A stretch of 24,359 nt of DNA, from positions 1 through 24,359 of the forward strand of contig NZ_CALDMP010000101.1 in assembly GCF_937915125.1 (NCBI RefSeq), given 5' to 3'. The notes under the pieces are model-generated. The model saw nothing but the letters and a program-made list of their open reading frames with translations. It had not been told where the DNA came from and made no database searches. The position numbers and the translations under genes were made by a program. The stretch's first letter is position 1. Each line of letters begins with the position of its first letter. This DNA comes from an uncultured Ruminococcus sp. Lineage in GTDB: Bacteria; Bacillota; Clostridia; Oscillospirales; Ruminococcaceae. Below are positions 7,361 to 14,734 of the stretch, one piece after another.

Positions 7361-7623
7361 GCATTGTAAACGTCCCACTGGGACGTTTACAAAATTTCAG
7401 TTACTGAAAAGGGATACAAAGGGGGAAGCGGTCTTGTTCGCTTCCCCCTCGAAAAGCTGTCGCTTTTCTCACCCCTTTTCTCTGTGGCGCAAAAGAATGC
7501 GCCGGGGTGTTTCGCCGCCTGTGGGCGGCGACCAGGGATGCTGTCCCTGGACTCTGCCAGGGCTCCTCGCCCTGGACCTCGCCAGCATTTTTGAAAAATT
7601 GCTGGATCAAAAAACTTCATTGC
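7361..7623 (-). repeat. Repeat A, copy 3 (long form, about 260 bp)
   Basis: Read on the minus strand from 7623, the head has the same hairpin and GCGAGGTCCAGGGCGAGGAGCC as copy 1. The middle part, absent from copy 1, contains nested inverted repeats (CCAGGGA...TCCCTGG, CGCCGCC...GGCGGCG, GGGGGAAGCG). The end is a tail that aligns with copy 1 (TTTGTATCCCTTTTCA, then the palindrome). This is the fullest copy in the window and occupies most of the gap 7327-7695. Confidence 0.75.
7364..7392. repeat. Perfect 13-bp palindromic hairpin at the tail of repeat A copy 3
   Basis: TTGTAAACGTCCC (7364-7376) and GGGACGTTTACAA (7380-7392) pair perfectly around ACT. It may help end the transcript of the solute-binding protein gene, which stops at 7326, although the following T-run is weak. 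The matching palindrome in copy 1 (3554-3574) has compensating differences (ATT/AAT versus GTC/GAC). Confidence 0.75.
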
Positions 7624-7639
7624 TTATAAGAACAGTTAA

Positions 7640-7687
7640 GGCAACACTGTACAAAGATTGTGCAGTGTTGCCTTGTATTTTTTGTTT
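7640..7687. terminator. TIR-type hairpin acting as likely terminator between convergent genes
   Basis: GGCAACACTGTACAA and TTGTGCAGTGTTGCC form a 15-bp stem (one G-U) with loop AGA, followed on the plus strand by TTGTATTTTTTG. The arms are a variant of the MITE terminal repeat, so this is probably an internally deleted MITE. It lies just beyond the 3' end of htrA (minus strand). In the htrA direction the run of T is weak. Confidence 0.6.
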
Positions 7688-7695
7688 CCTATGTA

Positions 7696-9504
7696 TCAAT
7701 AATTCCCGGAAGTATCCTCCATCAGCTTGCACCGGATGGTGAATTCTTCATAGGTGCCGTCCGCATGATAGCGGCGGCAGCGTGCTTCCATTTCATCTCC
7801 GGCTTTCAGGTCAGCAATGGCGGCGCACAGTCCATCGTAATCGCTGACGGCTTCTCCCTGTACAGAGAGAATGACATCGTTGGGCTGCAATTCTGTGTTG
7901 GCAATGTCACAGTCCGAAGCGATTTCCGTGACCCAGATGCCGCTGAGATCATCGGGGATGTCTTCCATGCCGATTTCCTTTGCAAAACCAAGCTGTACCT
8001 GTTCGATTTCCAGGGAAATGAAGGTGATGCCTACACGGACACGGTCGGAGACGTACCCGTTTTTAATGAGATCTTCTACAATGGGGAGTACCTCGTTGAT
8101 GGTAATGGCAAAGCCCAGTCCTTCATAGCTGGAGCTGACATATTTGGAGGAGGTGATGCCGATGACCTGACCATACATGTTCACCAGTGCACCGCCGGAA
8201 TTGCCCGGGCTGATGGCAGCATTGGTCTGGATGCAGTTCATGTCAAAGCCGGTTGCATCGGAACGAATCTGGCGGTTCAGACCGGAGACAATGCCGTTTG
8301 TCACAGAGCCGGCGAGCCCTGCCGGATTGCCGATAGCGACAACGGCTTCGCCCAGAACCACCTCATCGGAATTGCCCATGGTTGCTGCCGGGAGACCAGC
8401 TGCTTTAATTTGAATGACAGCAAGGTCTGTCTTGGCATCACTGCCAACGACCTTTGCGGCATATTCCTTTTCGTCCGAAGTAACGACACGGAAAGATTTT
8501 CCGTTTGTCAGTACATGGGCATTGGTGATGATATATCCGTCCTCGGAGAGAATGATCCCGGAGCCTGTGCCGCTGAGCAGTGTACGATTGGCGTCGCCGT
8601 AGGTGTAGATCTCCACAATGGAAGGCCGGACGGCAGCTGCTACGCCTTCTACCGTATAAGCGCCGTTTTCATCCACATTTTCTGCGGAAGTATCCAGATC
8701 AGGCTTTTCCTGCTGCTGGATCACGACCTTTGCGCCGGATTCCGTGTCCGTTGTCTCCGTCTGGCTGGTGGTCTGTACAGCGTTGGTGTCGCCCCGGCGG
8801 AATGCCACGACGTCACTGCCGATGCAGTATAGCAGCAGTGCTGCGATGAGTCCGGCAACGATCTTCAGCCAGAATGCGGCACGTTTGTCCTTTTGTTCTG
8901 CTGTCATAGGCGGCTTTACTGGTGCCTGAGGAGGCACCTGGGGGGGTATCTGCCAGTTTCTGTAGTGGGGCTGCTGGTTCTGATACCAGTTCATAGACCC
9001 CTGGGGTTGAGCCCCCCAGCCATGTACAGGCTGCTCCATATTGGGCTGGGACGGTATGGGATTCTGTGGCGGAACACCCCCCTGCGCCGGTTGTTGAAAC
9101 TGCGGTGGCACAGGAGTATGGGGTGGAACAAAACCCGGATTCGGCTGCTGAAACTGCGGCGGCACAGGAGTATGGGGTGGAACAAAACCCGGATTCGGCT
9201 GTTGAAACTGCGGCGGTACCGGATTCCGGGGCGGAACATAGCCTGGAATCGGCTGCTGCACCTGGGGTGCCGCTGGCTTTTGCGGCGGTATATATCCAGC
9301 TGTCGGCGGCTGGGCTGCCGGTGGGGTCTGCTGGGGGATGATATGACTGGGTGCAGTCCCCTGTGGGGGCGTTACTGCCGCAGGGGTTGCCCCAGAATTC
9401 GGCAGTGTATCTGTCGACCACTTGCGCTGGGGCGGTACTTCCGGCGGCACGGCGGTCTGGGGCGGCTCTGGCTGGGTCAATGGTTTCTGTTCTTCTTCCT
9501 GCAT
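7696..9504 (-). CDS. htrA: Membrane-anchored HtrA/DegP-like serine protease with Pro-rich cytoplasmic domain and PDZ domain
   Basis: A 602-residue protein. Residues 1-200 are a Pro/Gln-rich, probably disordered region that includes four 18-residue repeats (81-152). A single membrane segment follows (about 210-230), then a Thr/Ser/Glu linker. The trypsin-like protease has the full triad: H330 in ITNAHV, D360 in KTDLAV and S436 in SPGNSGGAL. A PDZ domain follows at about 490-595. HtrA proteases degrade or refold misfolded proteins outside the membrane. The start at 9504 follows AAGGAG by 10 bases; the frame extends 17 residues upstream without support. It is the third gene of a regulator-kinase-protease set on the minus strand, separated from the kinase by a hairpin, so it may have its own promoter. 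Such a long Pro-rich N-terminal region is unusual for the family. Confidence 0.93.
   Translation of the reverse strand: MQEEEQKPLTQPEPPQTAVPPEVPPQRKWSTDTLPNSGATPAAVTPPQGTAPSHIIPQQTPPAAQPPTAGYIPPQKPAAPQVQQPIPGYVPPRNPVPPQFQQPNPGFVPPHTPVPPQFQQPNPGFVPPHTPVPPQFQQPAQGGVPPQNPIPSQPNMEQPVHGWGAQPQGSMNWYQNQQPHYRNWQIPPQVPPQAPVKPPMTAEQKDKRAAFWLKIVAGLIAALLLYCIGSDVVAFRRGDTNAVQTTSQTETTDTESGAKVVIQQQEKPDLDTSAENVDENGAYTVEGVAAAVRPSIVEIYTYGDANRTLLSGTGSGIILSEDGYIITNAHVLTNGKSFRVVTSDEKEYAAKVVGSDAKTDLAVIQIKAAGLPAATMGNSDEVVLGEAVVAIGNPAGLAGSVTNGIVSGLNRQIRSDATGFDMNCIQTNAAISPGNSGGALVNMYGQVIGITSSKYVSSSYEGLGFAITINEVLPIVEDLIKNGYVSDRVRVGITFISLEIEQVQLGFAKEIGMEDIPDDLSGIWVTEIASDCDIANTELQPNDVILSVQGEAVSDYDGLCAAIADLKAGDEMEARCRRYHADGTYEEFTIRCKLMEDTSGNY
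9049..9264 (-). repeat. Four 54-bp tandem repeats in htrA
   Basis: Four in-frame 18-codon units cover residues 81-152. The consensus is Q-F-Q-Q-P-N-P-G-F-V-P-P-H-T-P-V-P-P. The two central units are identical in protein and nearly so in DNA; the outer two are diverged. This indicates recent unit duplication and a possible length polymorphism. Confidence 0.88.
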
Positions 9505-9533
9505 CTGGCAGACGCTCCTTTCGGTTGGAAATG

Positions 9534-9583
9534 GAAAAACGGACAGAGCCGGCACCTTTCTGCCGGAATACCGTCCGCTTTTG
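9534..9583 (-). terminator. Terminator between the histidine kinase and htrA
   Basis: On the minus strand GCGGAC and GTCCG with inner CCGGCA/TGCCGG form a long interrupted stem, followed by TTTTTCC. A-runs on the other side make it potentially bidirectional. It lies about 20 bases after the kinase stop codon. Confidence 0.6.
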
Positions 9584-9601
9584 AAGATATACTATACTGT
9601 T

Positions 9602-11113
9602 TTATCCTTGACTATCGGTCTCATCCTCTTCCGGCAGTTCCACATGGGGCAGACGTACTTCAAATTCCGTGTACGCATGCTCTTCACTGCGCACCAGGAT
9701 CTGGGCATGGTGAAGATGGATGATACGCCGGGTGATGTCCAGCCCCAGTCCCAGCCCGGTTTTGTCCTGGCTGCGGGAAAAGTCGGATTTATAGAATCGC
9801 TCGAAAATTTTCGGCAGTTCTTCCTTGGAGATGCCGTTTCCGGTATTGCGAATGGCAAACACCCACTCGCTGTCCGTGTCGGCAAAGGTAAAGGTGATCG
9901 TACCCCCATCGTTGACGAATTTCACGGCATTTTCCACCAGGTTATAAATCACCTGACTCATGAGATCCGGGTCGGCACAGGCACGCACCGGCGGACTGTC
10001 AAGACCCTCGATGGTGATGTTCCGCTTTTCCAGGCGGTTCTCGAACATGAGCACCGTCCGGAATGCCGTATCATTCAGTGTGAACATCCGGTAATTCAGC
10101 TGGATGGTGCCGGCGTCGAATTTCGTCAGATTCAGCATGGAAGTGACCAGCATTTTCAGCCGCTGGACTTCCTGAGAGATAATGGAAAGATATTCCATCC
10201 GCTTGTTCTTGGCAACTGTGCCGTCCAGTATGCCCTCCACAAAGCCGCTGATAATGGTCATAGGCGTCCGCAGCTCGTGGGAGACATTGGACACAAACTG
10301 GCGGCTGGATTCTTCTGCACGCTGTGCCTGACTGCTGAGTGTCTCCGCCAGTATGGCAACTTCCTCAAACTCTGTCCCCGCATATTGTTCCGGCGAAAGG
10401 GGCTGGCTGTAGTCGCCCTGAACATACAGTTTCATCGATGCTGCCAGCCGATCCAGATGTCTGGATTTGCTGCGGATGGAGTATAAAAACACCACTGCCG
10501 AAACGAGAAGCAGTCCCAGTACCAGACAGACCGCCAGAACCAATACATCGGAAGTATAGGCATTCAGCGGGCGAGTGTATGAACTGGAAAACATATAGTA
10601 GGTGTTTGTTTCCCCGTCTTCTGTCAGTGTCAGAGTCGTGCCCCGGCAGAGCATAGGCTCTGCAATGGAACGGTCAAACTTTCCTGCGGCATGGTCCGTC
10701 AGGTAGGAGCCTTCTTTTTCCATAACACGCCGCATCTCGGTATTGAGCGTTAGATCATCTGCCTGTTGTCCGGTATTCTGGCTGCAAAGGATGCACTGTC
10801 CTTCTACGTCGAAGAGATAGACGAAGAAGTTCAGCTGTCCGGCGATCTTATTGACCTGAGTGGGAATATAGTACTGGAGCATATTTTCGTTGGGGAATTC
10901 CCGGTTATGGGTCATAATATCGCTGGTCAGGATATCACAGCCACGCAGTGCATTGTTGTAATAATCCCGTTTATAGCGGCTGATGGCATAGCCCAGGGTC
11001 ACCGAGACCGTTACGACCAGCAGGACTGTCACCAGCAGCATACGGATGAAAAACGTTCGTTGGATCCGTCTCCGGCGTGCCCGCTGGACTTGAGTGGTTT
11101 CTGGTGCTTCCAC
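9602..11113 (-). CDS. Two-component sensor histidine kinase
   Basis: A 503-residue membrane kinase. TM1 lies at about 23-45, an extracytoplasmic sensor region at about 46-187, TM2 at about 188-211 and a HAMP domain at about 212-265. The dimerisation domain has the H-box FVSNVSHELRTPM with phospho-acceptor H279. The ATPase domain has an N-box (NLVENAVKF), G1 (NTGNGI), an F-box (ERFYKSD) and G2 (GLGLGLDI). The start is GTG at 11113, 5 bases after the response regulator stop codon, with only a weak, distant GAGGACG site; translation coupled to the regulator is likely. No known ligand domain is recognisable in the sensor region. Position next to HtrA suggests an envelope-stress sensor similar in role to CssS or CiaH; this is inference. 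Confidence 0.93.
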   Translation of the reverse strand: MEAPETTQVQRARRRRIQRTFFIRMLLVTVLLVVTVSVTLGYAISRYKRDYYNNALRGCDILTSDIMTHNREFPNENMLQYYIPTQVNKIAGQLNFFVYLFDVEGQCILCSQNTGQQADDLTLNTEMRRVMEKEGSYLTDHAAGKFDRSIAEPMLCRGTTLTLTEDGETNTYYMFSSSYTRPLNAYTSDVLVLAVCLVLGLLLVSAVVFLYSIRSKSRHLDRLAASMKLYVQGDYSQPLSPEQYAGTEFEEVAILAETLSSQAQRAEESSRQFVSNVSHELRTPMTIISGFVEGILDGTVAKNKRMEYLSIISQEVQRLKMLVTSMLNLTKFDAGTIQLNYRMFTLNDTAFRTVLMFENRLEKRNITIEGLDSPPVRACADPDLMSQVIYNLVENAVKFVNDGGTITFTFADTDSEWVFAIRNTGNGISKEELPKIFERFYKSDFSRSQDKTGLGLGLDITRRIIHLHHAQILVRSEEHAYTEFEVRLPHVELPEEDETDSQG

Positions 11114-11118
11114 GGGGC

Positions 11119-11817
11119 TTATTCGTCCTCTTCGGACTCGAACTTATAGCCCACGCCCCAAACGGTTTTCAGAGACCACTTGTCAGAAACACCTTCTAGC
11201 TTTTCACGCAGACGCTTGATGTGTACGTCAATGGTACGGGAGTCGCCGTAGTACTCAAAGCCCCATACCTCGTCCAGAAGCTGGTCACGAGTGTATACAC
11301 GGTTCGGGTTGGATGCCAGATAGAACAGCAGTTCCAGTTCTTTTGGTGGTGTGTCAACGACCTTGCCGTCTACACGCAGCTCATAGCGGGTCATGTTAAC
11401 GGACAGCTTGTCATAACGAACTTCCTTGACCTCGGATTCTTCCGGAGAATTGCCGATTCTTCTTGCAATTGCCTTGATACGTGCAATGACTTCCTTGGTA
11501 TCGAAGGGCTTTACCACATAGTCATCTGCACCCAGTTCCAGGCCCAGTACCTTATCAAACGTATCGCCCTTTGCGGTGATCATGATGATCGGCACGCTGG
11601 ACTTTTTGCGTACTTCACGACATACCTGCCAGCCGTCAACGGTGGGCAGCATCACATCCAGGAGAATAATATCCGGCTTCAGTGCGTTGAATTTTACCAG
11701 CGCCTCTTCGCCGTCATAGGACAGGATTACGCTGTATCCCTCATTTTCCAGATACATTCGCAGTACGTCACAGATATTCGGGTCATCATCCACAACAAGA
11801 ACTTTTTCCAGTGCCAT
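11119..11817 (-). CDS. OmpR/PhoB-family response regulator
   Basis: A 232-residue regulator. The receiver domain has acidic pocket D10/D11, phospho-acceptor D54 (LLDVMLP), T82 and K104 (VVKPFD). A linker (about 120-135) leads to a winged-helix DNA-binding domain that contains TPPKELELLFYLA, RDQLLDEVWGFEY and RTIDVHIKRLREKL, ending with TVWGVGYKF. This is the OmpR/PhoB layout. ATG 11817 was preferred, with GAGGAAGG about 10 bases upstream; a GTG at 11826 is too close to that site. It is the first gene of the operon with the kinase and faces the divergent groESL operon. Confidence 0.95.
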   Translation of the reverse strand: MALEKVLVVDDDPNICDVLRMYLENEGYSVILSYDGEEALVKFNALKPDIILLDVMLPTVDGWQVCREVRKKSSVPIIMITAKGDTFDKVLGLELGADDYVVKPFDTKEVIARIKAIARRIGNSPEESEVKEVRYDKLSVNMTRYELRVDGKVVDTPPKELELLFYLASNPNRVYTRDQLLDEVWGFEYYGDSRTIDVHIKRLREKLEGVSDKWSLKTVWGVGYKFESEEDE

Positions 11818-12011
11818 AATTTTCACGCCTTCCTCGTTTTATAACGTTATACATGTCTTTTCCGAACCGCCCCAAAGGAGCCGGGTTCTCAATTCCCTCC
11901 GGCAGTTTTGCAGTACAACAGCTGTCGAAACACGCCGGTTTCCTTGTAATTCCCATTATACTATAAGTATGTGTTTGATAAGTGTATATATCATGTATAT
12001 TTTATGTTCTA

Positions 12012-12038
12012 AATGTAAAATGTGAAGAATGTAAAATG
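12012..12038. promoter_or_regulatory. Direct repeats, possible response-regulator binding site
   Basis: Two identical AATGTAAAATG copies are offset by 16 bases, about 55-80 bases upstream of the presumed -10 of the regulator operon. OmpR-type regulators bind direct repeats, but their usual offset is about 11 bases, so this is tentative. Confidence 0.3.
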
Positions 12039-12201
12039 ACGGCGTGTATTAGTTAGTTTATTTTTTGCCGAATCACGTGGGGATAGTCTGACTTTGCGAT
12101 CTACAAAGTAAAATATTTGTGGAAGTTGTTATATTATTGCCTTTTCTGATGTGCGTGATTTGTGCATATATCTGAATTTCTCGGAAATTGCACAAAAGCC
12201 C

Positions 12202-12229
12202 TTGATTTTTTCTGAAAAGTTGGTAAAAT
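12202..12229 (+). promoter_or_regulatory. groESL promoter
   Basis: TTGATT (12202-12207) and TAAAAT (12224-12229) are separated by 16 bases with a TGG extended -10, directly upstream of CIRCE. Confidence 0.75.
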
Positions 12230-12234
12230 AGATA

Positions 12235-12261
12235 TTAGCACTCAGGAACAACGAGTGCTAA
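12235..12261 (+). promoter_or_regulatory. CIRCE operator (HrcA site)
   Basis: TTAGCACTC (12235-12243) and GAGTGCTAA (12253-12261) are a perfect inverted repeat with the canonical 9-base spacer. The site lies at the expected transcription start of groESL. It is the known binding site of the heat-shock repressor HrcA. Confidence 0.97.
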
Positions 12262-12308
12262 CAGGTTCAAGAAACAAGTGATAATTTTGTATGCAGGAGG
12301 AATGAATC

Positions 12309-12602
12309 ATGACAATGAAACCGTTGGCAGACAGAGTACTGATAAAGGTGGAAAAAGATCAGGAGGAAAAGACCGCAGGCGGTCTGGTCCTGGCAACCAA
12401 GACACCGGCTGGTGTTCCGGCAAAGGGTAAGGTCGTAGCGTGCGGCGAGGGCAAGTATGCGCCGAACGGCACTCGCGTTCCCATGCAGGTAAAGGTGGGC
12501 GACACCGTTCTGATCAGTCAGGGTGCCGGTCAGAAGATCAAGCTGGACGGCGAAGAGCTGGTTTTGGTTTATGAGAGCGAAATTCTGGGTATTGCAGAAT
12601 AA
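12309..12602 (+). CDS. groES: Co-chaperonin GroES
   Basis: A 97-residue co-chaperonin starting MTMKPLADRVLIK. It has the mobile loop region (KDQEEKTAGGLVLA), the KVGDTVLISQGAG segment and the C-terminal LVYESEILGIAE. The heptameric lid closes the GroEL cavity during ATP-driven folding in the cytoplasm. AGGAGG lies 8 bases before ATG 12309. A start at the third residue (12315) is possible but would be further from the site. It is the first gene of the operon with groEL (37 bases downstream), controlled by the CIRCE element. Confidence 0.98.
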   Translation: MTMKPLADRVLIKVEKDQEEKTAGGLVLATKTPAGVPAKGKVVACGEGKYAPNGTRVPMQVKVGDTVLISQGAGQKIKLDGEELVLVYESEILGIAE

Positions 12603-12639
12603 TTGTCCTACATTATAATGAGAAAAGGAGTTTTTGACC

Positions 12640-14268
12640 ATGGCAAAGGATATTAAGTATAATGCAGACGCAAGAGAAGGTCTGATCACCGGTATCGACA
12701 AGCTGGCAGACACTGTAAAGATCACCCTGGGTCCGAAGGGTCGCAATGTGGTTCTGGATCGTGAATTCGGTGCACCGCTGGTAACCAATGACGGCGTTAC
12801 CATTGCAAAGGACATCGAGCTGGAAGATCCCTTTGAGAACATGGGTGCACAGCTGGTTCGTGAAGTTGCAACCAAGACAAACGATGCTGCCGGCGATGGT
12901 ACCACAACCGCTACGGTTCTGGCACAGTCCATTATCCATGAGGGCGTGAAGAACATTGCTGCCGGTGCAAATCCCATGGTACTGCGCAAGGGTATTGCAA
13001 AGGCTGTTGACGCTGCAGTAGACAGCATCAAGGCAAATTCCAAGCAGATCGAGGGTACTGCAGATATTGAGCGTATCGCTACCATTTCTTCCGCAGATGA
13101 GACCGTAGGCAAGCTGATCGCTGAGGCAATGGAGAAGGTTTCTACTGACGGTGTAATTACCATTGAAGAGGGCAAGACCGCTGAGACCTACAGCGAAGTA
13201 GTAGAAGGTATGCAGTTCGACCGGGGCTATATGTCTCCGTATATGGTAACAGACCGTGAGAAGATGAAGGTCGTTTATGATGATGCGCTGGTATTTATCA
13301 CCGACAAGACCATCAACAACATCCAGGATATTCTGCCGCTGCTGGAGCAGATCGTAAAGATGGGCAAGAAGCTCCTGATCATTGCTGAGGACATTGAGGG
13401 CGAGGCTCTGACCACCATTATCCTGAACAACATCCGCGGCACCTTCAAGTGTGCTGCTGTGAAGGCTCCGGGCTTTGGCGACAGAAGAAAGGAAATGCTC
13501 CAGGATATCGCAATTCTGACTGGCGGTACGGTTCTGTCCTCTGATCTGGGCATGGAACTGAGCGATGCAAGCATGGATATGCTGGGTCAGGTTGGCCAGG
13601 TCGTTATCGACAAGGAAAACACCATTCTGGTAGGCGGTGCAGGTACTTCTGAGGCAATCCAGGAGAGAATCACCGAGATCAAGCACCAGATCGAAGCTTC
13701 TACTTCTGACTTCGATCGTGAGAAGATGCAGGAGCGCATCGGCAAGCTGTCCGGCGGTGTTGCTGTGATCAAGGTCGGCGCTGCGACAGAAGTTGAGATG
13801 AAGGAAAAGAAGCTGCGCATTGAGGACGCTCTGTCCGCAACAAAGGCAGCTGTAGAAGAGGGCATGGTTGCTGGCGGTGGCACTGCACTGATCAATGCGA
13901 TCCCGGCAGTTGAGAAGCTGCTTCCGTCTCTGGATGGTGACGAAAAGACCGGTGCAAAGATCGTACTCCGTGCACTGGAAGCACCGCTCCGTCAGATTGC
14001 TGCAAATGCTGGTCTGGAAGGCAGCATTATTGTTGACAAGATCAGACGCAGCCGCAAGGTTGGCTATGGCTTCGACGCATACAACGAGGTTTACTGCGAT
14101 ATGATGAGCAGCGGCATTGTTGACCCCACAAAGGTTACCAGAAGTGCACTGCAGAATGCAGCCTCCATTGCAGCTATGGTACTGACCACAGAGAGTGCAG
14201 TGGCAAACATTCCGAAGGAAGAGCCGGCAGCTGCTGCTCCGGCAGGCGGCATGGGCGGCATGTATTAA
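12640..14268 (+). CDS. groEL: Chaperonin GroEL
   Basis: A 542-residue chaperonin of full family length. It has the nucleotide-binding ITLGPKGRNV and GDGTTTATVLA motifs, the apical domain with IIAEDIEGEALTT, and the Gly/Met-rich tail ending GGMGGMY. ATG 12640 follows AAAAGGAG by 9-10 bases; an in-frame TTG two codons earlier is not needed. Its strongly biased codon use creates long open frames on the opposite strand; these are shadows. It is the second gene of the CIRCE-controlled operon and ends at a strong terminator. Confidence 0.99.
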   Translation: MAKDIKYNADAREGLITGIDKLADTVKITLGPKGRNVVLDREFGAPLVTNDGVTIAKDIELEDPFENMGAQLVREVATKTNDAAGDGTTTATVLAQSIIHEGVKNIAAGANPMVLRKGIAKAVDAAVDSIKANSKQIEGTADIERIATISSADETVGKLIAEAMEKVSTDGVITIEEGKTAETYSEVVEGMQFDRGYMSPYMVTDREKMKVVYDDALVFITDKTINNIQDILPLLEQIVKMGKKLLIIAEDIEGEALTTIILNNIRGTFKCAAVKAPGFGDRRKEMLQDIAILTGGTVLSSDLGMELSDASMDMLGQVGQVVIDKENTILVGGAGTSEAIQERITEIKHQIEASTSDFDREKMQERIGKLSGGVAVIKVGAATEVEMKEKKLRIEDALSATKAAVEEGMVAGGGTALINAIPAVEKLLPSLDGDEKTGAKIVLRALEAPLRQIAANAGLEGSIIVDKIRRSRKVGYGFDAYNEVYCDMMSSGIVDPTKVTRSALQNAASIAAMVLTTESAVANIPKEEPAAAAPAGGMGGMY

Positions 14269-14297
14269 TCCGCTGTTTTGAAAATCTCCCATAGATG

Positions 14298-14335
14298 AAA
14301 AGCCGTATCCGGTACTCTGCCGGGTACGGCTTTTG
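14298..14335 (+). terminator. Terminator of the groESL operon
   Basis: AAAAGCCGTATCCGG pairs with CCGGGTACGGCTTTT (one G-U) around TACTCTG; the 3' arm ends in TTTT. It lies 30 bases after groEL. Confidence 0.9.
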
Positions 14336-14336
14336 T

Positions 14337-14350
14337 ATGCAGTGTTGCCT
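14337..14350 (+). repeat. Solo terminal-repeat fragment of the MITE family
   Basis: TGCAGTGTTGCCTT just after the groEL terminator equals the right arm of the hairpin at 7640-7672. No left arm is found, so it may be a remnant. Confidence 0.4.
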
Positions 14351-14364
14351 TATGTTTCGATCCA

Positions 14365-14447
14365 ATCACCCCTCCACCATTGCTGCGCAATGATCCCCCT
14401 CCCCTGAAAGGGGGAGCTGGCACGGCGTAGCCATAACTGAGGGGTTC
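14365..14447 (-). repeat. GC-rich intergenic inverted-repeat element
   Basis: On the minus strand this unit opens with AACCCCTCAGTTATGGC. It continues through the hairpins GCTCCCCCTTT/AGGGGAGGGGG and CATTGC-GCA-GCAATG, and ends with GGAGGGGTGATTG. The composition and stacked hairpins are those of a dispersed non-coding element; only one copy is in this window. Confidence 0.5.
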
Positions 14448-14490
14448 TTTCCTATGAAAAATGATTTCCGTGGATGAATCTGTGTTTGTC

Positions 14491-14519
14491 TTGACAAATC
14501 TAAGAAAATGTCGTATGAT
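14491..14519 (+). promoter_or_regulatory. Promoter of the SmtB-like repressor gene
   Basis: Perfect TTGACA (14491-14496) and TATGAT (14514-14519) are separated by 17 bases. The only gene downstream in this orientation is the ArsR/SmtB gene, 216 bases away, with a MITE in between. Confidence 0.75.
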
Positions 14520-14540
14520 AACATTAAACATTATGCATAC
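14513..14540 (+). promoter_or_regulatory. Candidate operator overlapping the -10 element
   Basis: GTATGATAA (14513-14521) and TTATGCATAC (14531-14540) form an imperfect inverted repeat that covers the -10 hexamer. Position and size suit an ArsR/SmtB dimer, so autorepression is plausible. Confidence 0.45.
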
Positions 14541-14546
14541 ACTTAG

Positions 14547-14717
14547 GGCAACACCGCACAAAGAGCGCCTATCGGCTTTGCACGTCATATGCTTGCGTAT
14601 TTTCGTCATATTTTACAAAAATGCTCGTGAATACACAAAGTATTCACTGCGCTTTTTGTTTCATCTGACGAAAAATCTGACGGCGCATCTGACGCACAAT
14701 CTTTGTGCGGTATTGCC
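14547..14717 (+). mobile_element. Complete 171-bp MITE with 17-bp terminal inverted repeats
   Basis: The ends are GGCAACACCGCACAAAG and, inverted, GGCAATACCGCACAAAG (one mismatch). TTAG flanks both ends and may be a 4-base target duplication. The inside is non-coding. It includes the hairpin GTGAATAC-ACAAA-GTATTCAC (14627-14647) with a T-run after it, and three TCTGACG repeats near the right end. Partial copies lie at both window edges, and reduced TIR-only forms at 15419-15451 and 7640-7672. No transposase is present, so movement would need one from elsewhere. Confidence 0.8.
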
Positions 14718-14734
14718 TTAGCAAGGGAGGATTT

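Larger units (their letters stand above)
11818..12308. promoter_or_regulatory. Divergent control region between the two-component operon and groESL
   Basis: This AT-rich 491-base region holds the groES promoter and CIRCE on the right. On the left, a TATAAT (minus strand, 11955-11960) probably serves the response regulator operon, without a good -35. An 11-base direct repeat AATGTAAAATG occurs at 12012-12022 and 12028-12038. I see no coding sequence. Confidence 0.55.

Noticed and set aside
7660..8832. 390-codon plus-strand frame opposite htrA, and 9422-10486 opposite the kinase
   Set aside because: The minus strand carries intact catalytic motifs; these frames are antisense shadows.
9049..9264. 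CRISPR-like array from the regular 54-bp repeats
   Set aside because: The repeats are contiguous, in frame, and encode a Pro-rich protein domain; there are no spacers or cas genes.
12634..12639. TTG start two codons upstream of groEL ATG
   Set aside because: ATG 12640 has good ribosome binding site spacing and gives the conserved MAKDIKY start.
12613..14292. Very long open frames on the minus strand opposite groEL (559 and 302 codons)
   Set aside because: They mirror the highly biased codon use of groEL, have no credible ribosome binding site, and give Cys/Leu-rich non-protein-like translations.
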